A stretch of DNA of 34,677 nucleotides from an uncultured Christensenella sp. (GCA_910579585.1 CAJTVA010000013.1:1-34677), one strand, 5' to 3'. Positions 14,897 through 24,682 are shown, counted from the stretch's first letter. The notes: generated from the letters alone by a model not told the origin. Numbers and translations are program-made.

Positions 14897-15958
14897 ATGA
14901 GAAAAATTGCAGTTGAAAAAGCGCAGTCCATAGCGCCGCCCAGCGAAAACGATTTGCTTATCGAGCAGGCGTACGAAGCAATGTCGGGCGGTACTGCAGA
15001 CACTGCGGACGGTGCGGAAGTCAAAAATACCCAAAGCCCGACAAAGTGGCAGAAGTGGAAAGAAAACTTTAAAAAAAGGGGGTGGATACTCGTTTTTATT
15101 CTGCCCGCGCTTATTTACGTGCTGATTTTCTGCTACGGACCTATGTACGGCATTGTGGTCGCCTTTCAGGAATACCAGCCCGGTAACGATATAATCGGTC
15201 CCGATACGGTCTGGGTCGGATTCAAAAACTTTGAAGATTTCTTTTCCGACCCGAACTTCGGAAATTATTTTTTAAATACCTTTTTACTGTGCATACTTGG
15301 CTTTATAGTCGGGTTTCCGCTGCCGATAATCGTGGCGCTTTTACTCAATTCCGTAAGACCCAAAAAGATAAAAAAAGGATTGCAGATACTCTACTACGCC
15401 CCGCACTTCATTTCGCTTGTCGTGCTTGTCGGAATGTTGAAGCTGATATTCGGCTCGGACGGATTACTTGACCAACTCAGCGTAAAGTTCGGCGGCGACG
15501 CAAACGGGTTACAGCTTTTTTTGAAGCCCGAAGCGTTCAGACCGCTTTTCATCTTTTCGGGCAACTGGCAGGACTTCGGCTGGTCGGCGATAATATATCT
15601 TGCGGCGCTGTCGGGCGTGGACCCCGCATTGCACGAGGCGGCTAAGGTTGACGGCGCTTCGAGGTTCAGAAGAATTTTCAGCGTTGACCTACCCGCGATA
15701 CTGCCCACCATAGTTATGCTTATGATTCTTTCCGTCGGCAACCTGATGAGTTGCGGCTATGAAAAAGTTCTTCTTATGCAGACGGGCGGAAATCTTTCGA
15801 CAAGTGAAATTTTATCCACGTACGTTTACGGCGGACTTATGAGCGGGCAATACGGGCTGAGTACCGCGTCAGGGCTTTTCAACTCGGTTATTAACGTGGC
15901 GCTGCTTGTAATCGCCAATTTCACCTCCAAAAAGCTTGCAAACCAGAGTATGTGGTAA
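14897..15958 (+). CDS. sugar ABC transporter permease, LplB/AraP type
   Basis: One of the two membrane subunits of a type I carbohydrate importer (353 aa). After a ~55-residue hydrophilic N-terminus come six predicted helices, the first being ILVFILPALIYVLIF; the cytoplasmic EAA loop is EAAKVDGASRFRRIFSVDLP, which docks the ATPase. The N-terminal stretch GPMYGIVVAFQEYQP is characteristic of LplB-type permeases. I choose ATG 14897 because AAGGGG lies 6 nt upstream; an in-frame ATG at 14882 overlaps the preceding stop but has no ribosome site. With its LplC partner and the binding protein it probably imports fructo-oligosaccharides. Confidence 0.93.
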   Translation: MRKIAVEKAQSIAPPSENDLLIEQAYEAMSGGTADTADGAEVKNTQSPTKWQKWKENFKKRGWILVFILPALIYVLIFCYGPMYGIVVAFQEYQPGNDIIGPDTVWVGFKNFEDFFSDPNFGNYFLNTFLLCILGFIVGFPLPIIVALLLNSVRPKKIKKGLQILYYAPHFISLVVLVGMLKLIFGSDGLLDQLSVKFGGDANGLQLFLKPEAFRPLFIFSGNWQDFGWSAIIYLAALSGVDPALHEAAKVDGASRFRRIFSVDLPAILPTIVMLMILSVGNLMSCGYEKVLLMQTGGNLSTSEILSTYVYGGLMSGQYGLSTASGLFNSVINVALLVIANFTSKKLANQSMW

Positions 15959-15991
15959 GCTCACGAATTTTCATTACGATGTGGGATTTAT

Positions 15992-16897
15992 ATGGACAAT
16001 AAGGAATTAAAAGCGTTAAAAAAGAAAAACAGAATAAAGGGAAGCAAGACCGACTACGTTTACTACGCAATCTGCGGGTTTATCCTGTTTTTGCTGGCGG
16101 TTATAGTCGTTTATCCGCTATATTATATTATCATTGCTTCCGTTTCCGACCCGGACGCGGTTATGACGGGCGAGGTGTGGCTGTATCCCGTAAAAGTGAC
16201 GTTCTCGGGCTATGCGCAACTTTTTAACCGTGACGACGTGTGGCGGGGGTATTTCAACACTCTGGTTTATACTATTTTCGGAACGGTTTTCAACATTGCT
16301 TTGACTATCCCCGCAGGCTGGGCGCTGTCACGCGAGTATCTGCCGTTCAGAAAGCTTATCAACGTTTTGCTGATAATTACGATGTTTTTCGGCGGCGGGC
16401 TTGTGCCGTACGTTATTCTTTGCAGGTCGCTGGGGTTGTACCAGAACCCGCTTATACTTATAATCGGCGGCGGCGTGAGCGTATACAACGTGTTTATGTG
16501 TAAATCGTTCTTTCAGGTCAACGTGCCGAAAGAGGTGCTGGAAGCGGCGCAGATAGACGGCGCGGGTGAGATACGGACGTTTTTCGATTTGGTGTTGCCC
16601 CTTGCTAAGTCGATTATAAGCGTAATGGTTCTTTTCTATGCGGTGGGGCATTGGAACAACTATATTGACGCGTACATTTTCAGTATCGACAGCGATTTTT
16701 ATCCGTTGCAGGCGGTCATAAACGGACTTTTGGACGCGACTGCAGGCGGCGAAGGCGAAGTCGTGTTGGAGCAGATGCGCGTTGCGACGCAGATTAAATT
16801 TACTTCGATAATCGTGGCGACATTGCCCATACTTATTCTCTACCCTTTGATAGAAAAACACTTCGGGCAGGGCGTTTTGGTAGGTTCATTCAAATAA
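15992..16897 (+). CDS. sugar ABC transporter permease, LplC/MalG type
   Basis: The partner permease (301 aa) with about six helices. The docking loop is LEAAQIDGAGEIRTFFDLVLP; the start of the first helix region and YPLYYIIIASVSDPDAV are typical of LplC proteins, as is the C-terminal GVLVGSFK. It is encoded 33 nt after the first permease with a GTGGGAT ribosome site. It shares the operon's ATPase, encoded at the far end (24683). Confidence 0.93.
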   Translation: MDNKELKALKKKNRIKGSKTDYVYYAICGFILFLLAVIVVYPLYYIIIASVSDPDAVMTGEVWLYPVKVTFSGYAQLFNRDDVWRGYFNTLVYTIFGTVFNIALTIPAGWALSREYLPFRKLINVLLIITMFFGGGLVPYVILCRSLGLYQNPLILIIGGGVSVYNVFMCKSFFQVNVPKEVLEAAQIDGAGEIRTFFDLVLPLAKSIISVMVLFYAVGHWNNYIDAYIFSIDSDFYPLQAVINGLLDATAGGEGEVVLEQMRVATQIKFTSIIVATLPILILYPLIEKHFGQGVLVGSFK

Positions 16898-16913
16898 AAT
16901 TTCGGGGAAAATT

Positions 16914-18536
16914 ATGAAAAAGATAATTGCAGGCGTATTGGTCGCGGTGCTGTGGTTCGCGGTGGTTATAACTTATACCGTTATCGCGACCAAGGGCGAC
17001 GACGATGAGGACGCGCACGAATTCACCGTTTTAACCGTTAAAGAAGAAACGGTTAAAGACTACAACACTATGCCCGTTTTCAAGGACCTTGCAAGGGTGA
17101 CGGGCAGGGACGTTTACTGGATTTATAACACTTCGACACAGTACGCAAACAATACCGACCCCGTCGGTATAAACGGAATAGACGCTATTTATCACTCAGG
17201 GTTTTCGAATTTGCAACTCTATAATTACGGCAGAAGCGGAAGAATCGTTGCGATTGACGAGTACCTTAAAAACGATAAGGTTATGCCGAACTTATATAAG
17301 ATTTTAGAAGAGCGCCCCGACATAAAAGAGGCTTTGACTATAAACGGGCATATCTATTCTCTGCCGCGCGTGGAGGAGATGGGGTTGAAAGCTTACCCGA
17401 ACCTGCTGTTTATTAACAAAGCTTGGGTGCAAAAGCTTATCGATAGCGGAAACCTGCCTGCTGGCGTCGAGCTTTCGGAAGCCGACCTTATAGACGGGCT
17501 AAAACTTACGAGAAACCAGTTTAAAAGTATCTTGCAGAAGTTCAACGATTTTGATATGGACGGCGACGGCTCGACGCAAAACGAAGTTCCGCTTTCGTTC
17601 GTAAGCGGCAACTGGCAGGGCAACGAAGCCGATTTGATTGCTTCTTTCGGGGTTCCCGAAAATACCGAGCACAAGACGGTTGTAGACGGCAAAGTCACTT
17701 TTACCGTAGAAAGCGAGAACTGGTTTAACGCAGTCAAAGAGTTGAACGATTGGTACAATAAAAACCTTATCCGTTCGACTGCGTTCACCCAGACGCAGGA
17801 CGAATTCCTTGCAAAGGGTCAAGACGGGCGGTACGGCGCCTTCTACTGGTGGGAAAAGGAAACGGTAGTTTCAAAGGATTTGCAGGACGATTACGTTATG
17901 TTGCAACCGCTTGTAGACGACGCGACGGGCAAGCAATACGTCGGCGTCAGCAACGAGCTCGAAATAGAAAAGGGCGAGTGCGTGATTTTAAACGCATGTA
18001 AGGATAAGGCGGGGCTTCTGTCCTACTTCGACAAGTTCTTCGAGCCGGTTTATTCGGCGCAGCTTAATTACGGCTCTATTGAGTCGGGTGCGTTCGAGAA
18101 ATATAAGGAAGGCGAGATGCTTGTACACAACACCGACCACGGCGCACAGAGCGCAGATGACTTCCGTATGAAAAACGCGCCTTACGGGGTTGTGTACCTC
18201 GACAAAGACGTTTGGGGGAACGAAGTCCAGATGGAGCCGCGCGCACAGCTTAGGTTGGAGCGGTTGGATACGTATTTGCAGAATAATGCCTTTACGAACG
18301 TGACGTCGATACCTAACCTGAACTATTCCAAGGAAGAGCTAGATACCCTGAACAGATACGAAAACTCGTTGGGCAAGAACATAACTTCCTGGTTTACGAC
18401 AAGAGTAACGGCAAGAAGCGCGCCTACGCTCGGCGATTGGCAGAACTTTTTAAAGACTAACGCAACATCTATACGGCAGGTTAAAGAGGTCAATCAGAAA
18501 GCTTATGACAGATATATAGCCGCCGCGGGGAAATAA
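16914..18536 (+). CDS. extracellular sugar-binding protein of the LplA/AlgQ type
   Basis: A 540-aa solute-binding protein for the LplB/LplC importer. The size and the N-terminal pattern (TVKDYNTMPVFKDLARVTG) fit the large oligosaccharide-binding family that includes LplA and AlgQ. Residues 212-224 form an EF-hand-like loop (DFDMDGDGSTQNE), a calcium site also known from AlgQ-type proteins. The N-terminus is a hydrophobic segment (about residues 5-26) without a lipobox Cys, so it is likely held by an uncleaved membrane helix rather than a lipid. The ribosome site GGGG lies 17 bp after the permease gene. The ligand is inferred from context to be a fructo-oligosaccharide. Confidence 0.9.
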   Translation: MKKIIAGVLVAVLWFAVVITYTVIATKGDDDEDAHEFTVLTVKEETVKDYNTMPVFKDLARVTGRDVYWIYNTSTQYANNTDPVGINGIDAIYHSGFSNLQLYNYGRSGRIVAIDEYLKNDKVMPNLYKILEERPDIKEALTINGHIYSLPRVEEMGLKAYPNLLFINKAWVQKLIDSGNLPAGVELSEADLIDGLKLTRNQFKSILQKFNDFDMDGDGSTQNEVPLSFVSGNWQGNEADLIASFGVPENTEHKTVVDGKVTFTVESENWFNAVKELNDWYNKNLIRSTAFTQTQDEFLAKGQDGRYGAFYWWEKETVVSKDLQDDYVMLQPLVDDATGKQYVGVSNELEIEKGECVILNACKDKAGLLSYFDKFFEPVYSAQLNYGSIESGAFEKYKEGEMLVHNTDHGAQSADDFRMKNAPYGVVYLDKDVWGNEVQMEPRAQLRLERLDTYLQNNAFTNVTSIPNLNYSKEELDTLNRYENSLGKNITSWFTTRVTARSAPTLGDWQNFLKTNATSIRQVKEVNQKAYDRYIAAAGK

Positions 18537-18556
18537 CGAAAATTAAAGGGGGAACT

Positions 18557-19243
18557 ATGAAAGGATTCAGGCTTTTCGGCGATTATGCGTTTGAATTTTT
18601 CGTCATTACCCTTTTGGTTGCTCTTTCGGCGGTTCTGATACTTCCGTTCATACCTATGGTTGTCGGGGTGGCAGGGTATTTCAAAACGGATATCAACAGT
18701 AGGCGGTTCAAAGACATTTTTACGACGATAGGCAAGAACTGGAAGATACTTATCTTCTACACGGTATTTCAGCTTATTATAATAATCTTTCCCGTCCTGA
18801 ATATCTACTTTTTCAATACTCACCCCGAAAACACGAACTACTTCGTTCTTGCGGTTTGTTGCGTCGCGCTTTTCGTCGGAGTAATATATCTTGTTGCTGC
18901 GCCGACCGTAATAGTGAATATGGACGTGACGCTTCGGCAACTTTTATATAACGGAATTATGCTTTTATTCGGCGGGCTTTTGCGAAGTTTAATATCGCTT
19001 GCGTGCGTAGCAGGGATAATCGCACTTATACTTTTTTACCCCTACGTCGTGCCGTTGACGCTGTACGCAGTTCCGCTTGTAATATCGAAGTTGATGGCGG
19101 CAAACTTTTTGAAATTGAAAGCTAAGGCGCTTAATACAAGCGTTTTCGAATTGAAAAAGAAAATGAAAGAGGACGACTACCTCGACGAGAACGGTGAAAT
19201 AAACCGCACGGAAATTTTGGAGAAGAATGATGAAGAAGTCTAA
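18557..19243 (+). CDS. YesL-like (DUF624) membrane protein
   Basis: A 228-aa integral membrane protein with about five to six hydrophobic helices and the start KGFRLFGDYAFEFFVITLL; a charged cytoplasmic tail of ~45 residues ends it. DUF624/YesL proteins commonly sit beside LplABC-type importers, as here, and are thought to assist them, though the function is unproven. A strong ribosome site (AAAGGGGG) precedes the ATG. Its end overlaps the next gene by 17 bp. Confidence 0.82.
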   Translation: MKGFRLFGDYAFEFFVITLLVALSAVLILPFIPMVVGVAGYFKTDINSRRFKDIFTTIGKNWKILIFYTVFQLIIIIFPVLNIYFFNTHPENTNYFVLAVCCVALFVGVIYLVAAPTVIVNMDVTLRQLLYNGIMLLFGGLLRSLISLACVAGIIALILFYPYVVPLTLYAVPLVISKLMAANFLKLKAKALNTSVFELKKKMKEDDYLDENGEINRTEILEKNDEEV

Positions 19244-20861
19244 ATTTTTGATTTTGCCGCTGGTTGCGGCAGTGTCGGTCTTTACGGCTTGTTCGGGCGG
19301 GGAAGTAAACCAAGGCCCCGAACTTAGAGGCGTAAAGGACATAACCTGCCTTGCGGACACTACCGTCGATTTGCTTGACGGGGTTACAGCGCTAGATTTG
19401 GAGGACGGCGATATTACGCCCGATTTGAAAATTACCGTAACCCCCGAGGTTGCGGTTGAAAACGGGTATGCGGTTTTCCCGAAAGTGGGAGAGTACGAGG
19501 TGTGCTACGAAATTCACGACAGCGAAGGAAAGCTTGCTCGGACGACCGTCGGCGCAACCGTGAAAGAGCGGGAAGTCTATGCGGATAACCTGCTTACTAA
19601 CGGGTTTTCGTTAAATACGGGTGGCGGGGTCAAGGTTTTGAAAGACGGCTTGAACGGCGGAGTATATTCCTTTAAAGTTACAGGCAACGAAATTGCGGAA
19701 AACGTGCGATTGACCCGCACATATACTTTAAATACCGGCGTTGAATATACTTTTAAATACTACTTTGAAAGCAACGTATCAGGCAAGATAAAAATTGCGG
19801 CGGACGGCTCGGCTTTCGCGGAAAAATATCTGAACGCATACGATAGAGAAATAGAATTCACCTATACCGCGGATGGCGAGGGCGCTTCGGACACGGTGGA
19901 GATAGGGCTTTGGCTCGGCGGGCTTGACGGGGACATCGAATTTTCTCTTATAAAAGCCGAAACTCAAAGATATGCTGGGGGCAATTCCTTAGTTGAGAAG
20001 CTTGAAAACTTCAATTTCAACGGCAATATATTCGACAGGTTTGATGGTACGGCAGGCAACGTAGGCACTGTTGACGACGGTAAGGGGGTTTTCGTTGAAA
20101 TAACCTCGGCTTCCGCAGACACCTGGCGGGGCGGCGTCTTCGTGAATACGGGGTTGAGGCTTGCGGAGGGTATGACTTATACCGTTTCATACGACGTCGA
20201 AGCCCAGTATGCGGACAGAGAGTTTGAAATAATTTTACAGCGTGACCAGTGGAACGAAAGAGGAATACATTGGAACAAGCAGGCGGGTCATAGCGAATTC
20301 AATATCGAAATTACGGGCGAAACGGCGGGTGCGCTGTGGATATATATAGCTTCCGGTGCGAACGAAAATAAAATCACACTGAAAAATCTTAGCGTAAAGG
20401 CGCACGAGAGCGGCTATATCAACGAAAGCTTTTCCGTAGGGCAGGTTTATTCAAACAACTACGACGGCGGCTCGGGAAGCGTTAAGTGCGAGTACGGCAA
20501 AATCGTTTACGATATAAATTCCTTCGGCAACGACTGGGGGCAAAACGAAATCGGGACGCCCGCGTTTGCGCTTTCGGGCGCGGCGGGGAACTTCGTTATA
20601 ACGTTTAAGGCAAAGGCTACGGCGCCGGTAAGCTGTGTTTTTGCAGCGAGCGTAGCCGACTATTGGGATACGTTCGTATGGAAGCAACTCAAATTTTCCA
20701 CCGAAGAGCAGACCTATTCCGTGCGGTGCGACGACAAGGCTGTCGAGGGGAATTATAAATTCTTATGGCAGTTCGGTTCAGCGGCGAATTCGGTTTATTC
20801 GGACGTGACGGTGGAGATAAGCGATATCAAAATTTGTTATTTAAGCGATTTGGAAGGTTGA
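19227..20861 (+). CDS. lipoprotein with Ig-like domain and tandem CBM-like beta-sandwich domains
   Basis: A 544-aa exported protein without catalytic motifs. A lipoprotein signal ends at FTAC (Cys22). Residues about 30-113 look like a DUF5011-type Ig-like domain (DLEDGDIT and VGEYEVCYEIHDSEG are characteristic). Three segments of about 130-150 residues follow (about 115-245, 255-392, 395-544); each begins with an N-G-F/FN-type strand and ends in an LKNLSVKA- or ISDIKICY-type strand, as in CBM4/9-type carbohydrate-binding modules. It probably holds fructan at the cell surface for the anchored GH32 and binding protein (inference). The start at 19227 lies inside the end of the YesL-like gene; an ATG at 19230 is equally possible. 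Confidence 0.83.
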   Translation: MMKKSKFLILPLVAAVSVFTACSGGEVNQGPELRGVKDITCLADTTVDLLDGVTALDLEDGDITPDLKITVTPEVAVENGYAVFPKVGEYEVCYEIHDSEGKLARTTVGATVKEREVYADNLLTNGFSLNTGGGVKVLKDGLNGGVYSFKVTGNEIAENVRLTRTYTLNTGVEYTFKYYFESNVSGKIKIAADGSAFAEKYLNAYDREIEFTYTADGEGASDTVEIGLWLGGLDGDIEFSLIKAETQRYAGGNSLVEKLENFNFNGNIFDRFDGTAGNVGTVDDGKGVFVEITSASADTWRGGVFVNTGLRLAEGMTYTVSYDVEAQYADREFEIILQRDQWNERGIHWNKQAGHSEFNIEITGETAGALWIYIASGANENKITLKNLSVKAHESGYINESFSVGQVYSNNYDGGSGSVKCEYGKIVYDINSFGNDWGQNEIGTPAFALSGAAGNFVITFKAKATAPVSCVFAASVADYWDTFVWKQLKFSTEEQTYSVRCDDKAVEGNYKFLWQFGSAANSVYSDVTVEISDIKICYLSDLEG

Positions 20862-20865
20862 AAAT

Positions 20866-22224
20866 ATGGACGAAATACAAAAAGCCAACGACTATATAGC
20901 AAACGCAAAAAATTCGGTGAACGGAAAATACAGGCTTAAATATCACGTTATGCCGCCCGTCGGCTGGATGAACGACCCCAACGGCTTGGTTTGGTTTAAC
21001 GGAAAGTATCACCTGTATTATCAGTTCAACCCCTACGATACTCACACAGGCAAGATGTGCTGGGGGCACGTCGTTTCAGACGATTTGATTTCTTACACGG
21101 CTTGCGGAGTGGCGCTTATGCACGAGGGTGAACACGACAGGGTGTTTTCGGGCGGCTCAATCGAAACCGACGGCGGGATAACCGCTTATTATACCCTGCA
21201 TATAGAAAACGGGGAAGAAAATAGCGAGGAAGTCTACAAGGCGACCTCCTGCGACGGCACGGAGTTTAAAAACAGTATCAAGGTTTTCGACAACGAAAAC
21301 TTGCCTGAAAATCTTTCGCGTACGGACTTCCGCGACCCCTGCCCCGTCAAAATCGGCGATACCTATTACGTTTTTATCGGCGGAAAGGACGTTGCGCTGA
21401 ACAGGGGCGTTATAATTGTTCTTGCGGGCAAAACGACTGATAAGCTTGAATACAAATTCCACTTAGGTCCGTACTACGAGCTTGGGGATATGGGCGAGTG
21501 CCCGTCGTATTTCAAGGTGGACGGAAAGGACGTTATTATTGCGTCGGGCTGTCACGTTCACGACAGAGGCAACGATTTCAAAAACACCAATTCGAGCGTG
21601 TTTATAGTCGGCGATTTGGATTTTGATAAGGGCGAAATGAAGGTGGACTTCATCAAGGAAATCGATAAGGGCGACACGTTCTATGCGCCGCAGTTTATAC
21701 GCGGTATTGATAAGCCCGTTATGATTGGCTGGTTCGAGATGTGGGATAAACCCTATCCGACAAAGGATATGGGACACGGCTGGGTAGGCGCTTTCACTCT
21801 TCCCCGTGAGTTGGAGTACAGAGACGGCGATATTTTCCAAAAGCCCGTTGAAAGTCTGAACGCATATCTTTACGAACCCGATACGGGCGAAGTGCCCAAG
21901 TGCGCCGATATTTCTTTCAAGTTTTTCGGGCAGGGTTCGCTGATTATCGAGGGGAGCAACGGAAAGGTCGTTATAGGTAACGACGGCGGAATTTACCTCG
22001 ATACGCGTTTTACGAACAACTCTTTCGGGAGTATCCGCCGCACCAACGGCAGTTACTGCCGTTGCACGGTGCGGGCGCTTCTGGACGTTTCAGGCGTAGA
22101 GGTTTTCGTGGACGGCGGCAGAGAGGCTATTTCCAGCAGAATTTACATTGACGGCGATTACCGCGTCCGTACGTCGGGCGGGGTTAGCGGTCTTAAAATC
22201 AAGGGTATCGGTGGGAAGCAATGA
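20866..22224 (+). CDS. cytoplasmic GH32 fructosidase (sucrose/sucrose-6-phosphate hydrolase type)
   Basis: A 452-aa GH32 enzyme without a signal peptide. The triad is D37 in WMNDPNG, D157 in FRDP and E211 in ECPS. YHLYYQFNPY and the C-terminal sandwich ending VEVFVDGG are typical of bacterial invertase-type enzymes. It is expected to split imported fructo-oligosaccharides or sucrose into fructose (and glucose). It is distinct from the exported GH32 at 11913, so the operon has one enzyme per compartment. Start ATG 20866 is preceded by GGAAGG; its TGA overlaps the next start (ATGA). Since no PTS is encoded here, unphosphorylated substrates seem more likely than sucrose-6-phosphate. Confidence 0.92.
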   Translation: MDEIQKANDYIANAKNSVNGKYRLKYHVMPPVGWMNDPNGLVWFNGKYHLYYQFNPYDTHTGKMCWGHVVSDDLISYTACGVALMHEGEHDRVFSGGSIETDGGITAYYTLHIENGEENSEEVYKATSCDGTEFKNSIKVFDNENLPENLSRTDFRDPCPVKIGDTYYVFIGGKDVALNRGVIIVLAGKTTDKLEYKFHLGPYYELGDMGECPSYFKVDGKDVIIASGCHVHDRGNDFKNTNSSVFIVGDLDFDKGEMKVDFIKEIDKGDTFYAPQFIRGIDKPVMIGWFEMWDKPYPTKDMGHGWVGAFTLPRELEYRDGDIFQKPVESLNAYLYEPDTGEVPKCADISFKFFGQGSLIIEGSNGKVVIGNDGGIYLDTRFTNNSFGSIRRTNGSYCRCTVRALLDVSGVEVFVDGGREAISSRIYIDGDYRVRTSGGVSGLKIKGIGGKQ

Positions 22225-23729
22225 AGAAAAGATTGGTTTTAACCGTAGCGGCGGCTTTGACTTGCATTTGTGCGGTCGGGTGTAGCGCTCCGAAGAAAAA
22301 TTCGGTCGAGCAGGGCGAAATGACGGTTTTCCCCGTTTCTATGGTGGACGACTCTTCGACGTACTCGCTCGGCGACGTTATGCCGTTTTACGACGACGGG
22401 GTTATGAACGTTTATCATCTGCAAAACAGCAGGGGTAGCCTGAGTCTGTTTTATCACCCCATTTCGAGGCTTACGACGACCGATTTCGTAAATTACACCG
22501 ACCGTGGCGTTGCGCTCGAATACGAAGAGGACTCGAAATCGATTGACGCGGCGCTAGGAACGGGCTCGTTCATTAAAGACAAGAACGGAAATTTCCACTG
22601 TTTCTACACGGGGCATAACGACAACGGTCAGGACGAGGGGTTGAAGTTCAACGAAGCCGTGCGCCACGCAGTGAGTTACGATAATCAACAGACTTGGGTA
22701 AAGGACGAGGAATTTATCCTTTACGGATACGAGAACGATTTCCGCGACCCTTACGTTTACTACGATAATGACGAGGATATTTACAATATGCTTGTTACCA
22801 CGCGCGACTACGGCGTCGGCGTTATCAAGAGATATGCGGCGACTTCCCTTGACGCAAATTGGAACGAGTGGCAGGACAGGGGCGTATTCTTCCGCAACGA
22901 CGCGGGCAATTATAATATGGAGTGCCCGTCTTATATCGAGTACAACGGGTTTTATTATCTTGCTTACAGCGAGCAGGGCGAAAACCGCGTTACACATTAC
23001 AGGTACAAGACAGAAAAAGACGGCGACTGGAAGAGGTTCGAGCGCGACAGTATCGACGCCAGCGGTTTCTATGCGGGCAGACTTGAAAAAGCCGAAGATA
23101 AGCTGTACGCTTTCGCCTGGTGCGCGAACCTTTCCGGCGGGAGTACGGGCGACTTCGACTGGGGCGGAAATCTTGTTACTCACGAGATAAAACAACTTTC
23201 CAACGGCGAGCTGTGCGCAGTGATGGTGACGAACGTTAAAGAAGCCTTTTCAACGCAGATTGAATACAGCTTCGTCGACGGCGAAAAGATAGAAAGCGTT
23301 TCGTTCGACGGCGGTTTCGCGGCTAAGGGCGCGGAGAAGCTGGCTACGAATGTTACGAGAATTAACTTTACTTTCTCGGTCGAAAACTTCGGCGGCGACT
23401 TCGGAATGACGTTCGGGCTTGACGGCAAGTTCGACAACCGTCTTGGAACGGCAGCCGTCGCGTTCGATACGAAAAGCAGTAAGCTTACGTGCTATAACAA
23501 TATTTCAAGCATAGTGCGCTACGGTACGCCGCTTGCGTCGGTGCCGTTCGTGTATACTGCGGGCAAAGATTATAGCGTGGATATTATAATCGAGGGGGAA
23601 ATTATTACCGTCTATCTCGACGATACGGTCTGCCTTACGGCGAGGTTCCCCGATATGCGCAGGAAAAATTTTGCGTTTTACTCAAACGGAAACAAAGTAA
23701 ATTTTAAGGGGATAACTTTTTATGAGTAA
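22221..23729 (+). CDS. GH32-like lipoprotein with an atypical first catalytic motif
   Basis: A 502-aa exported protein, lipoprotein signal ending at VGC (Cys21). It has the propeller and C-terminal sandwich of GH32, with D176 in FRDP and E234 in ECPS. In place of WMNDPNG it has VMPFYDDG (D58, D59), a version I associate with a divergent GH32-related group in which the first blade reads DVMPFYDDG-YHLFYL. The C-terminal half contains a concanavalin-like sandwich (DYSVDIIIEGEIITVYLDD). It may be a second surface fructosidase of other linkage, or a binding protein if D58/D59 does not act as nucleophile. It overlaps its neighbours on both sides (4 and 8 bp), so it is an integral part of the operon. 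Confidence 0.82.
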   Translation: MKKRLVLTVAAALTCICAVGCSAPKKNSVEQGEMTVFPVSMVDDSSTYSLGDVMPFYDDGVMNVYHLQNSRGSLSLFYHPISRLTTTDFVNYTDRGVALEYEEDSKSIDAALGTGSFIKDKNGNFHCFYTGHNDNGQDEGLKFNEAVRHAVSYDNQQTWVKDEEFILYGYENDFRDPYVYYDNDEDIYNMLVTTRDYGVGVIKRYAATSLDANWNEWQDRGVFFRNDAGNYNMECPSYIEYNGFYYLAYSEQGENRVTHYRYKTEKDGDWKRFERDSIDASGFYAGRLEKAEDKLYAFAWCANLSGGSTGDFDWGGNLVTHEIKQLSNGELCAVMVTNVKEAFSTQIEYSFVDGEKIESVSFDGGFAAKGAEKLATNVTRINFTFSVENFGGDFGMTFGLDGKFDNRLGTAAVAFDTKSSKLTCYNNISSIVRYGTPLASVPFVYTAGKDYSVDIIIEGEIITVYLDDTVCLTARFPDMRRKNFAFYSNGNKVNFKGITFYE

Positions 23730-24681
23730 GTTATTTTCAATAGGCGAACTATTAATAGACTTCCAGTCTGTCGGTACCGGCGGGCTCAAAGAAACCGGAC
23801 AATTCGTGAAAAACGCAGGTGGAGCGCCCGCGAACGTGTGCGTTCAGGCTGTGAAACTCGGGCAGAAAGCCGTATATCTTACGAAAGTCGGCAACGACGG
23901 CTTCGGCGAATTCCTGATAGAATCTCTTAAAAACGAGGGCGTCGACGTGACGTTTATTTCAAAGAGCGACAAATACGACACCTCGCTTGCGTTCGTCAGT
24001 TTTAAAGATGGCGGCGAGCGGGAGTTCAGCTTTTACAGGAAAGCGGCGGCGGATTTGCACTTCACCGAAGAAGACTTCGCGGGCGTGGAATTCGGCGCGG
24101 GGGATATTTTAGAGTTCGGAAGCGTTGCGCTGAAAACCGAGCAAGCGAAAGCTACTCATACGGACCTTATCGCACGGGCGAAAAAGGCGGGCGTCGTCGT
24201 ATGCTTCGACCCCAATTTAAGATTCAATTTGTGGGAGAGCAAGGAAGAACTTAAAGCGGTTGTAAACGAATTTGCGGCGTATGCGGACGTTATAAAGGTC
24301 GGTTTAGACGAATTGGAGTTTATTACGGGGCTGACTGCGGAAAAGGCGGTGAAGTCCGTTTTTACGGGCAACCTGAAAATGTTGCTTGTCACCGACGGCG
24401 GCAAGGGTGCGAAGATGTATCTTGCGGACGGAAGAGAATTTTCCTGCAAGGGGTACAAGGTCAAAGCTATCGATACAACGGGCGCGGGAGACAGCTTTTT
24501 CGGCGGGGTCATAGCGCAGATTATGGAAGAAAATCTTTCCTCGGCTTCGCTTGTCAACGGTAAAACCGACTATAATAAAATTCTCGGCTTTGCCTGCAAG
24601 TGCGGGGCTTACGCCACGACCGGGTATGGCGCGATTCCCGCAATGGGGAACAGAGATAAAATAGATAAGGCGGTAAAATAA
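23722..24681 (+). CDS. scrK: fructokinase (PfkB family)
   Basis: Phosphorylates intracellular fructose to fructose-6-phosphate, linking the fructan operon to glycolysis. The 319-aa protein has the PfkB signatures: N-terminal GELLIDF, the NAGGAPANV block, the FDPNLR motif and the C-terminal DTTGAGDSFFGG with catalytic D257. Length and motifs match bacterial ScrK. Its ATG lies 8 bp inside the end of the GH32-like gene, with AAGGGGA upstream. Another sugar specificity within the family is possible, but the location after three GH32 genes supports fructose. Confidence 0.92.
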   Translation: MSKLFSIGELLIDFQSVGTGGLKETGQFVKNAGGAPANVCVQAVKLGQKAVYLTKVGNDGFGEFLIESLKNEGVDVTFISKSDKYDTSLAFVSFKDGGEREFSFYRKAAADLHFTEEDFAGVEFGAGDILEFGSVALKTEQAKATHTDLIARAKKAGVVVCFDPNLRFNLWESKEELKAVVNEFAAYADVIKVGLDELEFITGLTAEKAVKSVFTGNLKMLLVTDGGKGAKMYLADGREFSCKGYKVKAIDTTGAGDSFFGGVIAQIMEENLSSASLVNGKTDYNKILGFACKCGAYATTGYGAIPAMGNRDKIDKAVK

Positions 24682-24682
24682 T

